52,838 bases of DNA from Clostridia bacterium (GTDB taxonomy: Bacteria > Bacillota > Clostridia > TANB77 > CAG-465), in contig JAUNGP010000013.1 of the NCBI GenBank assembly GCA_030524345.1, positions 1 through 52,838 on the forward strand. The letters run 5' to 3'. Positions 1 to 9,597 of this stretch are shown one piece after another. The translations under genes were made by a program, and so were the position numbers. The notes below the pieces were generated by a model. That model ran no database searches, was not told the origin of the DNA, and was given only the letters and a program-made list of their open reading frames with translations. Within the stretch, counting starts at the first letter, position 1, and each line of letters starts with the position of its first letter.

Positions 1-27
1 CATACTTTTGTGTACTTTAGTTACCAT
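1..27 (-). CDS. Leader peptide, partial (start of copy 1)
   Basis: The nine visible codons read MVTKVHKSM. The first eight match the leader peptides of the other two copies at six or seven positions. AGAGGA lies about eight bases upstream of the ATG. A second in-frame ATG lies two codons upstream but has no equivalent in copy 3, so the ATG at 27 is preferred. The peptide is partial and its His-Thr part is outside the window. Confidence 0.55.
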
Positions 28-100
28 AATCATTTTCCTCTTTTCTGTAATCAATTTTTGATTACATTTATATGCTAACATTTTTCGATTCTTTTTTCAA
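1..100 (-). promoter_or_regulatory. Surface-protein leader module, copy 1 (truncated by window edge)
   Basis: Read on the minus strand, this has a -35 TTGAAA (95-100), a 17-bp spacer, a -10 TAGCAT (72-77), a dyad TGTAATCAA/TTGATTACA (46-66), a ribosome site AGAGGA and an ATG at 27 that opens a peptide beginning MVTKVHKSM. The same elements, in the same order and with almost the same sequence, occur at 29033-29175 and 48425-48564, where they precede CnaB surface-protein genes. The copy runs off the left edge, so its CA tract and terminator are not visible. I infer that a similar surface protein gene lies just outside the window. Confidence 0.75.
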
Positions 101-145
101 GTATTATTGTCAAAATAGCAAGACTTTTCGTCCTGCTACTTTATT

Positions 146-985
146 TTATCTTCTCTCGGCTATTTCTATTAGATTTTCCATTAAGGAGATAACAGTTGTA
201 AGTCCAACACCTCCAGGAACAGAAGTAATATATTCTACTTTTTCCAATACATCTTGGGTATCCACATCTCCTTGTAGTTTTCCATCGATTCTATTAATTC
301 CAACATCTAATACAATAGCTCCTTCTTTTACCATATCTTTTTTGATTAAGTGAGGAACTCCTACTGCAACAACTAAAATATCTGCTTTTTTGGTATATTC
401 TTTTAAATCTTTAGTTTTTGAATGGCAAGTTGTAACAGTAGCATTCTTACTTAGTAAAAGTTGAGCCATAGGTTTTCCCACAATTCTACTTCTACCAACA
501 ATGACTGCATCTTTACCAGATAAATTCACATTTAAACTCTCCAGTATTGTCATAACACCTTTAGGTGTACAAGACACTGTCGTTTTCTCTCCAATCATTA
601 ATTTTCCAAGATTTAATGGATGAAATCCATCCACATCTTTATTAGGACTAATACAGTCTAATATTTTAGATTCATTTAAATGATTATATAATGGCAATTG
701 TACAAGAATTCCATCTACACTATCATCCTTATTTAATTTTTTGATCACATTGATTAGTTCTTCCTCGACAACATTTTCATCAAATGTATATTCTTCTTCT
801 AATACTCCAAGTTCATGGCAAAGTTTTCTTTTATTTCCAACATAAACTCTAGAAGCTTTATCATCGTTTGCTAAAATTAATGCAAGCTTGGGAAAAATTC
901 TTTTCTCTTTTAGATTCTCAATTCTTCTTTTCAACTCAACTTTCTTACTTTCAACAATTTCTTTTACATTGACGATTTCTCCCAT
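146..985 (-). CDS. folD: Bifunctional methylenetetrahydrofolate dehydrogenase/cyclohydrolase FolD
   Basis: FolD interconverts 5,10-methylene-, methenyl- and 10-formyl-tetrahydrofolate in the cytosol with NADP, feeding one-carbon units to purine and formyl-Met synthesis. The 279-residue length is normal. Visible motifs are the catalytic-lysine region YVGNKRK (near residue 50), DGILVQLPLY, VDGFHPLNLG, the nucleotide-binding stretch GRSRIVGKPMAQLLL and the C-terminal VPGGVG. That last motif continues LTT where most family members have PMT. The ATG at 985 has AGGTG eight bases upstream; an in-frame GTG at 994 is possible but poorly spaced. It starts just after dpaA ends, so the two are probably co-transcribed. 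Confidence 0.95.
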   Translation of the reverse strand: MGEIVNVKEIVESKKVELKRRIENLKEKRIFPKLALILANDDKASRVYVGNKRKLCHELGVLEEEYTFDENVVEEELINVIKKLNKDDSVDGILVQLPLYNHLNESKILDCISPNKDVDGFHPLNLGKLMIGEKTTVSCTPKGVMTILESLNVNLSGKDAVIVGRSRIVGKPMAQLLLSKNATVTTCHSKTKDLKEYTKKADILVVAVGVPHLIKKDMVKEGAIVLDVGINRIDGKLQGDVDTQDVLEKVEYITSVPGGVGLTTVISLMENLIEIAERR

Positions 986-999
986 TTTTCTCACACCTT

Positions 1000-1776
1000 T
1001 TACCTTTCGTTCTCAATCATAATTTTATCTATAGCCTCTTTAAAATACATAGCAGCAGATCTTGGTGCAACTCTTGCTGGAAGTCCAAGCTCCCAAAGTA
1101 CTTTTCTATTTATCTTCTTTGCAAAATCAAAATCCACACCACCGGGTGCTGATGCAAGATCTATTACAATAGCATTTTGACTAAGCAATTCAAGCCTCTT
1201 TTGATCTAGTATTTTATATGGTATAGTATTAAAAATAATATTCATTTTAGATAAGTAATGATCTAACTCATCTAATCTTATACTATTATATCCCATAGCA
1301 TTGATTAAAGCAATATCATTTTCTTTTCTTGCTTCACAAAAAATATTAGTACCAAATGACTCTAAGTATTTGGCAAGTAACTTTCCAATTCTACCAAATC
1401 CTAAAATACAAATATTGCTATTATGTAACGTATATTCAGTGTTTTCTATAGCCACCTTAATAGCCCCCTCAACAGTTGGAATAGCATTATATGTTGCAAT
1501 TTCATCAAAAGACATAATATCATAGTATTTTATTCCACTCAATTTTTCTTTTATTTTACTATTTAGACCACCAGTGATGATAATTTTATTTTTGATTCTA
1601 GCAAATTCAACCAAATTTTCTAAAGTTATAATTTCATCAGTAATATGTTCACCATCTTTTGAAATAGGTACAGGCGTAATAATAACATCCGCATTGATAA
1701 TGTTATCTATCCTATCTTTATATAGCTCTTTTAAATATAAATTTCTTCTATCTCTTCCAAGTATACAGATTTTCAT
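1000..1776 (-). CDS. dpaA: Dipicolinate synthase subunit A
   Basis: The 258-residue protein has an N-terminal domain (KICILGRDRRNLYLKELY) followed by a Rossmann fold with ILGFGRIGKLLAKYL near the middle and the conserved C-terminal LWELGLPARVAPRSAA segment. This is the pattern of SpoVFA/DpaA, which with DpaB makes dipicolinic acid in the mother cell for spore-core dehydration. It is somewhat shorter than the B. subtilis protein. AGGAGG precedes the ATG. No dpaB is adjacent, which is unusual because the pair are normally together; instead folD follows directly. It is the main evidence in the window for sporulation. Confidence 0.88.
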   Translation of the reverse strand: MKICILGRDRRNLYLKELYKDRIDNIINADVIITPVPISKDGEHITDEIITLENLVEFARIKNKIIITGGLNSKIKEKLSGIKYYDIMSFDEIATYNAIPTVEGAIKVAIENTEYTLHNSNICILGFGRIGKLLAKYLESFGTNIFCEARKENDIALINAMGYNSIRLDELDHYLSKMNIIFNTIPYKILDQKRLELLSQNAIVIDLASAPGGVDFDFAKKINRKVLWELGLPARVAPRSAAMYFKEAIDKIMIENER

Positions 1777-1831
1777 AAAAAAATACCTCCTATCAATATA
1801 TTAAAATATATTTTTAGGAAAGTATTTTTAT

Positions 1832-3007
1832 TCATTTTTGATAATGATAGTATTTTATAAAATCATATAGTATCTTATCTTTTCTTTTCACATCATGATT
1901 AGAATTGACTTTTTCTTTCACCATTTTTACAAAAGTAGAAAAATCATAAAGTTTGTATCTTTCTATTCCCTCAAGTATCGCAACATGTTCAAATATAGCA
2001 ATCACAATATCTTTTATATTTTCTGCATCTTGTACTTTTGTTCTTTGTACCAGACTTTTTAAAGTTCTTTCTCTAAATACTGTATTGATATTTTCACCTG
2101 TCGTATATTCTGTCTTAGATGCTTTCGTTAACCTTAGTTTGTCATCAACATTCATTCCTTCAATAGTATTAACAACCTTATTTCTAAATATACTCTTAAA
2201 ATAATATCGAAATCCATCTAAATTTCTAACAAATTTTAGGCCATCATAATAGCCAAGTTTTAATAATTCATTCAGATTTTTTGTATCAAAATTTAAAATA
2301 CTTGGTAATGTGTCATATGGCTGTATCATATATATATCTACATTTCTTCTTTTTATGATATCTCGATACCCTCTAATTCTACTAGTCTTTTTAAATACCC
2401 TTATTGCAATGACATGTTCGTACCCTTCTCTTTCCAGCATATTAATTGGACATGCATCCCATGCACCACCATCTAGGTAACTTTTATCGTCAATTTTTGC
2501 TCTTTGAAATACAGGCAAATTTGAGGTAGCCATTAGATAATCTATTAACTTTCCTTCTGGAATATCTTCTATGAACAATTCTTGAGGTTTCATATCAGAT
2601 ATACATACTGTCACAAGTCCAAATCTGATACTAGATTTTCTAAGTTCTTCTTCATTTAAAGTGCCTTCCATAATTTTTCTCATCTTTGTAGTATCTAAAC
2701 CTTTTTCTTTTATTGCCTGACCAAGTTTTTTAGATAAATATCTTACAGTATCCATATTAAGATCTATATTCATTGCTTTTTCAATATGCTTTCCATCTAC
2801 GTCAAATATTTCTGAAAAGGATAAGGTTTTCCAAAGTTTATACACCTCATCAAATTTTCCTTGTGCTAAATATGCAGCATTAATTGCTCCGATAGAGGTT
2901 CCTGTTATCACATCAAATTCATATCCTGCTTCTCTTAGGGCTTTTACAACACCAATTTGATAAGCTCCTTTTGCTCCTCCACCCTCAAGTACTAAACTAT
3001 ATTTCAT
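1832..3007 (-). CDS. Patatin-like phospholipase family protein
   Basis: The N-terminus has the oxyanion-hole motif GGGAKGAYQIG (residues 8-18), the nucleophile elbow GTSIGA (near residue 39) and the dyad aspartate in DGGAWD (near residue 178), so the Ser-Asp catalytic dyad is complete. Patatin-fold enzymes hydrolyse acyl esters of lipids. The family resembles the RssA/YchK-type bacterial members, but the 391-residue length includes a C-terminal extension of about 150 residues with no motif I recognise. There is no signal peptide, so a cytosolic or membrane-peripheral location is likely. AGGAGTG lies upstream of the ATG. Substrate is unknown. Confidence 0.88.
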   Translation of the reverse strand: MKYSLVLEGGGAKGAYQIGVVKALREAGYEFDVITGTSIGAINAAYLAQGKFDEVYKLWKTLSFSEIFDVDGKHIEKAMNIDLNMDTVRYLSKKLGQAIKEKGLDTTKMRKIMEGTLNEEELRKSSIRFGLVTVCISDMKPQELFIEDIPEGKLIDYLMATSNLPVFQRAKIDDKSYLDGGAWDACPINMLEREGYEHVIAIRVFKKTSRIRGYRDIIKRRNVDIYMIQPYDTLPSILNFDTKNLNELLKLGYYDGLKFVRNLDGFRYYFKSIFRNKVVNTIEGMNVDDKLRLTKASKTEYTTGENINTVFRERTLKSLVQRTKVQDAENIKDIVIAIFEHVAILEGIERYKLYDFSTFVKMVKEKVNSNHDVKRKDKILYDFIKYYHYQK

Positions 3008-3069
3008 ACATGATCACTCCTACTATCTATATCCTACCATATTTTGGGTGATATTTCAACAAAAAAAGA

Positions 3070-3102
3070 TAAGAGCCTAAAAATATATTTTAGACTCTTT
3101 TT
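3070..3102 (-). terminator. Intrinsic terminator
   Basis: An imperfect stem AAGAG-CTAAAA / TTTTAG-CTCTT with A-tracts on one side and T-tracts on the other lies between two minus-strand genes. It ends the transcript of the gene at 3107-3436 and would also work on the plus strand. Confidence 0.75.
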
Positions 3103-3106
3103 ACCT

Positions 3107-3436
3107 TTAAACAACGATTTTTAATACTCTTTCTATCCCTTCAAGCGGTGTGTATTCTTTTACCGCTTCGAGTGGGATACAGATATAACCCGATTCTTTA
3201 AAGCATGTGGCCCACTGAGAAAGCAAACGTATATTCCAATATTCCATGCTGCGCTGGTGAATGCCTATACATTTCTTTTCCTCAAATATCTTATAGTCAT
3301 CGGTGTAAATAACATTCACAGACATCTTCGGGCGAATCGAATCAAGTCCCCTTTCATAATTTCCACAGCTGATAGAGCTGCTTGAATCTACAAGTATTCC
3401 ACAGGGTATTTCCTTTTTTAATGTAGCATGATTCAT
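3107..3436 (-). CDS. Hypothetical protein, 109 aa, G+C-richer than neighbours
   Basis: I do not recognise this family. The protein is soluble, has four cysteines and no obvious membrane segment or catalytic motif; it starts MNHATLKKEIPCGILVDSSS and ends in a hydrophobic IERVLKIVV. The coding sequence is visibly richer in G and C than the flanking genes, with runs such as tcaagcggtgtg, so recent transfer is plausible. It is a free-standing unit: a good promoter (3453-3481), a strong ribosome site AAAGGAGG before the ATG, and a terminator immediately after. Confidence 0.75.
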   Translation of the reverse strand: MNHATLKKEIPCGILVDSSSSISCGNYERGLDSIRPKMSVNVIYTDDYKIFEEKKCIGIHQRSMEYWNIRLLSQWATCFKESGYICIPLEAVKEYTPLEGIERVLKIVV

Positions 3437-3452
3437 GCTTTTCCTCCTTTAA

Positions 3453-3481
3453 ATTATATCTAGATTAATTAATAACATCAA
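3453..3481 (-). promoter_or_regulatory. Promoter of the 109-aa gene
   Basis: On the minus strand TTGATG (3476-3481) is followed by exactly 17 bases and TATAAT (3453-3458), about 15 bases before AAAGGAGG and the start codon. This fits sigma-A. Confidence 0.7.
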
Positions 3482-3519
3482 ATATATTATATCATTTTCC
3501 CTTTATTTTGTCAATTTTA

Positions 3520-3562
3520 TGTAAACAAATAAGATAGAGATGTAATTACCTCTATCTTATTA
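3520..3562 (-). terminator. Intrinsic terminator of cls
   Basis: A perfect 12-bp stem AATAAGATAGAG / CTCTATCTTATT encloses a 10-base loop and is followed by TTATTTGTTT on the minus strand, directly after the cardiolipin synthase stop codon. Confidence 0.85.
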
Positions 3563-3566
3563 TTTG

Positions 3567-5171
3567 TTACATCATTGGAGCAAAGGCAGTAAGGATTGCT
3601 TCCCATACTTTTTTGAAAATTGATCTTTTTTTCCATTCATTTAAATCAATTTCAATACAGTTTTTAAGCATTTCTTCAAAATCTTGTTTTACCTTCATTT
3701 CTTCCCCTGTCTGATACATCCAGTTAATACATTCAAAATTTAAATGCATGCTTCTAAAATCAAGATTTGCTGTTCCAACAATGGCAGTATTATCATCTGC
3801 AACAAATGTTTTTGAATGAATAAATCCTGGTTTATACTCATATACTTTGATACCAGCCTCTAGCAGTACTTCATAATATGATCTAGTAACTCTTTGAACC
3901 ATCTTTTTATCTGGAATATGCGGAAGAATAATTCTTACATCTACACCGCTTCTTGCACTATTTAAAAGAGCTGTTAGTAACGCCTCACTGATGACAAAAT
4001 ATGGTGTAGTAATATAGATATAATCTTTGGCATAATTAATAGTTTGAATATAAATACTTTCAATTGGATTTTTTCTGTTATCAGGACCATCTGCACATGG
4101 AAGTACATATCCTTGCTTTTTCTCTTGGAGATTCCATTTTTTGATAGATTCCTCACCTATCTTTTGGTACCATTCATAATCTATCTCTTTTTCTGTCATT
4201 TGTTCTAAGGCTCTTAAAAACATTAAAGTAAAACTCCATGTTGCCTCTCCTGTTATTTTGATTCCTACATCTTTCCAGTGGCCAAATCTTTCTATAATAT
4301 TAGCATATTCGTCAGCAAGATTAACTCCTCCCGTATAAGAGCAAACGCCATCAATTACTACAATTTTTCTATGATCTCGATAATTGATATAGCCACTTAA
4401 AGGAGCAGATAGTTTATTAAATACATATATTTCAATTCCTTCCTCTTCTAGCTCTTCCCTAACGTTTTTAGGGAACCTGAACATAGCACCAAGTGAATCT
4501 ACAATTAGTTGTACCCTTACTCCCTCTCTTACTTTAGCCTTTAATATTTCAAATATCTCATCATAAAGTTTTCCTTGAGCAATAATGTAAAATTCTACTA
4601 AAATGTATTTTTCAGCCTTTTGTAAATCCTTTTTTAAGCTTTGAAAAAATTCTTCACCAATACTAAAATATTGGACTCCTTGATTGCGATACACAGGATA
4701 ACCTGTTATGTTGGTTGTATACTTTACCTGATTTGCTTTAAACTTATCAAATTTAGCTATTTCCTCAGATATCTGATCAGAGTCCCTCAACATATTTTCT
4801 GTTTCTACTCTTACTCTTCTTATTTCCAATTCTTTTTTCTTCCTTAGCTTACTATTTCCCCATAAGAAAAATACAATAAGACCAACAACTGGCATAAAAG
4901 TAATAAACAATATCCAAGATATTTTGTATGCAGAGCTATCATGCCTATATAGCAAATAAAGTATAGCTCCTATTTTAATCATCTCGTATACAACTCTTGC
5001 ATATTTATATATTCCTTTACCAGTAGTGTAAAGTAATAACATAAAAGCTATTTGAATTAAAAATAATATGATTACAGATGCTATCTTAAGTATTGTAACA
5101 AATCTTTTTTTCTCTCCTTTTTTCTTGTTTTTTTTCATTATACTTTTTTCTTCATTATTAACTTCTTTCAT
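3567..5171 (-). CDS. cls: Cardiolipin synthase
   Basis: The enzyme condenses two phosphatidylglycerol molecules into cardiolipin and glycerol at the membrane. Two hydrophobic helices near residues 25-50 and 55-110 anchor it, followed by two phospholipase D HKD motifs: HRKIVVID in the first half and HSKTFVADD in the second, each with the expected downstream NLADEY or NLDFRS segment. The 534-residue length is near the usual 480-510 plus a lysine-rich N-terminal tail. The ATG at 5171 has GTGAGGAA upstream. A terminator follows, so it is probably transcribed alone. Confidence 0.93.
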   Translation of the reverse strand: MKEVNNEEKSIMKKNKKKGEKKRFVTILKIASVIILFLIQIAFMLLLYTTGKGIYKYARVVYEMIKIGAILYLLYRHDSSAYKISWILFITFMPVVGLIVFFLWGNSKLRKKKELEIRRVRVETENMLRDSDQISEEIAKFDKFKANQVKYTTNITGYPVYRNQGVQYFSIGEEFFQSLKKDLQKAEKYILVEFYIIAQGKLYDEIFEILKAKVREGVRVQLIVDSLGAMFRFPKNVREELEEEGIEIYVFNKLSAPLSGYINYRDHRKIVVIDGVCSYTGGVNLADEYANIIERFGHWKDVGIKITGEATWSFTLMFLRALEQMTEKEIDYEWYQKIGEESIKKWNLQEKKQGYVLPCADGPDNRKNPIESIYIQTINYAKDYIYITTPYFVISEALLTALLNSARSGVDVRIILPHIPDKKMVQRVTRSYYEVLLEAGIKVYEYKPGFIHSKTFVADDNTAIVGTANLDFRSMHLNFECINWMYQTGEEMKVKQDFEEMLKNCIEIDLNEWKKRSIFKKVWEAILTAFAPMM

Positions 5172-5240
5172 GATTTCCTCACTCTCAAGAATATATTAAA
5201 TATATTCTTTATCTAATCCTGCAATTTTATGCAACAAAAC

Positions 5241-6395
<1,155 letters not shown>

Positions 6396-6403
6396 TTATT
6401 TTT

Positions 6404-8674
6404 TTATAATATCGTTAACATTTTTTCCATATAAATGCTAAAAATTACAATTGATACCACAGTAACAATAAAAGTATAGTCTGTGAACATGTATCTATAT
6501 ATTTGTAATAAACTTCCATGACTTTCTTTTTCTTTCATTTCTTTTGGTTTCTTTTTCCTTGCTTGTAATGCAAAGGCAAGCTTTATAATGATCATAATAA
6601 CACCAGCAAAATTGACAAGCAAAAATATAAATCCAATGATTCCTACTATAATTAAATTGTCCTGAAAGATTAAGACAAGTGCAGACATACCATTATTGAT
6701 AAAGTGTAATAACATGGTAGGAAATATTCTTTCTGTTTTTACTGCGATATATGCAAATGCTAGTCCTAGCATCAGTGCAAATATAGATTGTGAAAGATTT
6801 AAATGAATACTTGCAAACATGATAGCAGAAGTAATCACTGCAAAAACCTTTCCATATTTTTTGGAATAATTAATAACGCCTTTTCTCATGTATAATTCTT
6901 CAAATATTGCAGGTAATATAGCAATTTGTATGAAGAATAATAAAATACTGAGAATAGAACTTCCATCAAATAAATTAAGTTTATCTACTACGTTATAATT
7001 AATATTGATCTTTCTAAGTATGAAAGTTGTTACCATTTGTATCAAAGTAATGATAGGCACTCCCATAAGAACGTATACAAGTGACTCACCTATACTTGCT
7101 TTTTTCTTTTCTACTTCTGCTTTTTCAGTATACATTTTTAAAAATAGATATGGTATATATAAAGATATACATGATGCTATACAAGTCATAATAACTGATA
7201 CATTATGTTCTGATATCTTTCCACCAAACAGCTGATATATAGGTATTTGTATAAAATTAGAAATGAATGATAGTAAAATAGATATCACTATATATAATAT
7301 TACTGAAAAACCTAATACATAGCCGACTTTAGAATATTCTCTTGCTTGTAATTTTTTCTGTATTATCTCCTCTTCACTTAAGTTCTTTTTGCTATTTTTC
7401 TTTGTATTTTTACTACTTGTACTCAAAATTCCTTGTTTAAAATATTTTGAGCCTATCTTTAATACAATTGGCACAAATACGATAAGCAGAACTGTTGCAA
7501 TCACTACTTGTATGACATTTGCATGAGAAAGTAGTATCATGGATGGTATAAAATACATAGAGACAATTGGTACACAAGATATAATATAGATAAACATAGA
7601 TGGTACTTGCATTGGTACTATCGCAAAATTGGCTACTATATATAATACTAAATTTAACATTAAAAGTATAATAGTAGTGTTTCCTGCCTCTGTAACGTTT
7701 GTCGTTTTACTAGATAAAACTGCTTGTATTACATTTAAGATAAATATAGTAAGCAAAGAAAATACAAATGTAACTGCTAAATAAGCCATCATTCTTCCAT
7801 CAACAAATGACATCAGACTAGTAAAATTATCACGACTTAATGTAACTCCTTGCGCAGTAATACTAGATAATTTGATAATCGAACTTAGATAACTACCAAT
7901 TAATATATATAGTAATGTAAATATGAATTGTACAACATATAAAAGTATTACACTAATCACCTTCGATAGCAAATAGTCTTTTGCACTAATACTAGTTAAA
8001 ACATATTCGATGCTCTTTGAGTTTTTTTCTTGCGCCACCGAACTTGCTGTAGCCGAAAGAATCATAATAAGTATAAAAAAGATAATATAGTTTAATACCA
8101 TTCTAATTATTTCAGTTGACTCGTTATAAGAAGTACTATCTACACTTAGCATGATACGCTCTATACTAGGCGCCGAGCTCAAAAGTTCCATTCCCTCTTC
8201 ATCCATGTTATATTCTTTTGCTATCATATCATTTCTCGTATCTTCTATAGCAGAGTTTATGACATCTAAATAGTTAGCATTTACAGCCTCCTTTGATATC
8301 ACCTTTGCCTCAAGAATTGTTTCTTGAGCTTCATCTAAAACAACATTAATAAAGTTGTCTGGTATAGTTTCACTAGTATAGCTACCTTCATTTGTATCTA
8401 TTGTAAGCTCTATTTTATCACTTAAGTTTGCTTTTTCAATCTCTTCGCCTAAATTTTCACTAAAATTCCCAATTTTGTCATCTATACTAATGGTTATTTT
8501 TTCCTCTTGCCCGATTGTTATATTTTGATTTTTAAATACAGTTTTTATATTACCCAAATTAAATGATACAATAGATATTAAAAGCATAAGCACATTTAGT
8601 ATTACAAACCATTTATTTCTGATACTAATTTCAACATTATGTTTTACGATATTCTTTAGTTTACTACTCTTCAT
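6404..8674 (-). CDS. ABC-2 permease fused to a CPBP-family intramembrane protease
   Basis: The first roughly 430 residues resemble NatB-type ABC-2 permeases: one N-terminal helix, an external domain of about 160 residues, then five or six helices. A lysine-rich linker follows. The second half carries the CPBP/Abi signature, EELYMRKG followed by FASIHLNLSQS and LHFINN, giving the Glu-Glu, His and His-Asn residues proposed to bind the metal in CAAX-type prenyl proteases. Total length is 756. It overlaps the ATPase gene by 11 bases, so translation is coupled. Such fusions are known among Firmicutes; the exported substrate and the protease target are unknown. Its place between queA and tgt is unusual. 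Confidence 0.85.
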   Translation of the reverse strand: MKSSKLKNIVKHNVEISIRNKWFVILNVLMLLISIVSFNLGNIKTVFKNQNITIGQEEKITISIDDKIGNFSENLGEEIEKANLSDKIELTIDTNEGSYTSETIPDNFINVVLDEAQETILEAKVISKEAVNANYLDVINSAIEDTRNDMIAKEYNMDEEGMELLSSAPSIERIMLSVDSTSYNESTEIIRMVLNYIIFFILIMILSATASSVAQEKNSKSIEYVLTSISAKDYLLSKVISVILLYVVQFIFTLLYILIGSYLSSIIKLSSITAQGVTLSRDNFTSLMSFVDGRMMAYLAVTFVFSLLTIFILNVIQAVLSSKTTNVTEAGNTTIILLMLNLVLYIVANFAIVPMQVPSMFIYIISCVPIVSMYFIPSMILLSHANVIQVVIATVLLIVFVPIVLKIGSKYFKQGILSTSSKNTKKNSKKNLSEEEIIQKKLQAREYSKVGYVLGFSVILYIVISILLSFISNFIQIPIYQLFGGKISEHNVSVIMTCIASCISLYIPYLFLKMYTEKAEVEKKKASIGESLVYVLMGVPIITLIQMVTTFILRKININYNVVDKLNLFDGSSILSILLFFIQIAILPAIFEELYMRKGVINYSKKYGKVFAVITSAIMFASIHLNLSQSIFALMLGLAFAYIAVKTERIFPTMLLHFINNGMSALVLIFQDNLIIVGIIGFIFLLVNFAGVIMIIIKLAFALQARKKKPKEMKEKESHGSLLQIYRYMFTDYTFIVTVVSIVIFSIYMEKMLTIL

Positions 8675-9584
8675 ATTTTTTCCCTACCTTATCTAAAAAT
8701 ATATCATTTAAACTGATATCTATAATAGATACCTCAAGTATATTACTTGTATTAAAATTTTTAAATATCTCATTAATATTATTTGGGTCTTTTACCTTAA
8801 CAATATATTTATCTTTCCCCTTATTTGTAATTTCCTCTACATTTTCAAGACTACAAATACTTGCAAAATCACTATCTGAAATCTTTCCAACAATATTAAT
8901 ACTTTGATTAGAATATTCTTTTTTGATTTCATTTAGATTTCCATATAATAATACATTACCTTTTTCCAATATTAAGATATCCTCACAAAGAGATTCAACG
9001 TGTCCCATAATATGTGATGAAAACACAATGATTTTCCCTTGTTTTTTCAATTCCAGTATCACATTCTTAAAAAATTCTACACTGATAGGATCTAGTCCTG
9101 AGAAGGGTTCATCTAGTATAATCAAATCAGGATTATGAAGTAAGGCTATAATAAATTGTATTTTTTGCTTGTTTCCTTTTGATAGATCTTTTATTTTCAT
9201 ATCAATATATTCAGATATTTCAAAACGTTTTAACCATTTCATAAGCTCTGTTTTTACTTCTTTTTCACTCATTGATTTTAGAGCTCCATAGTATTTACAT
9301 TGTTCTAATACAGTATACGAATTAATTAAACTTCCTTCTTCAGGTAAATATCCAATCTTATCCATCATATTCTTATCTATTTTATTTTGATGATATAAAA
9401 TACTTCCCTCATCCGATTCGATAATATTTAATATACATCTAAATATTGTTGATTTACCTGCACCATTTCTTCCTAAAAGACCTAATATAGTTCCTTCTTT
9501 CACACAAAAGGACACATGATTAATCGCTAATTTATCCCCATACTTTTTTACTAAGTTTTTGACTTCCAACATATATATAAACAC
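8664..9584 (-). CDS. ABC transporter ATP-binding protein (NatA-like)
   Basis: This is the ATPase partner of the permease that follows. Walker A is GRNGAGKST (near residue 38), the signature is LSKGNKQ, Walker B is LIILDEP, and the switch histidine lies in FSSHIMGHVE. The C-terminal 80 residues form the extension seen in NatA/DrrA-type drug or sodium exporters. The usual start is hard to fix: GTG at 9584 has AAAGGA four bases upstream, while ATG at 9572 (MLEVKNLVKKYG) matches the family N-terminus better. It follows queA by 13 bases. Confidence 0.9.
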   Translation of the reverse strand: MFIYMLEVKNLVKKYGDKLAINHVSFCVKEGTILGLLGRNGAGKSTIFRCILNIIESDEGSILYHQNKIDKNMMDKIGYLPEEGSLINSYTVLEQCKYYGALKSMSEKEVKTELMKWLKRFEISEYIDMKIKDLSKGNKQKIQFIIALLHNPDLIILDEPFSGLDPISVEFFKNVILELKKQGKIIVFSSHIMGHVESLCEDILILEKGNVLLYGNLNEIKKEYSNQSINIVGKISDSDFASICSLENVEEITNKGKDKYIVKVKDPNNINEIFKNFNTSNILEVSIIDISLNDIFLDKVGKKYEE

Positions 9585-9597
9585 CCATTCCTTTACT

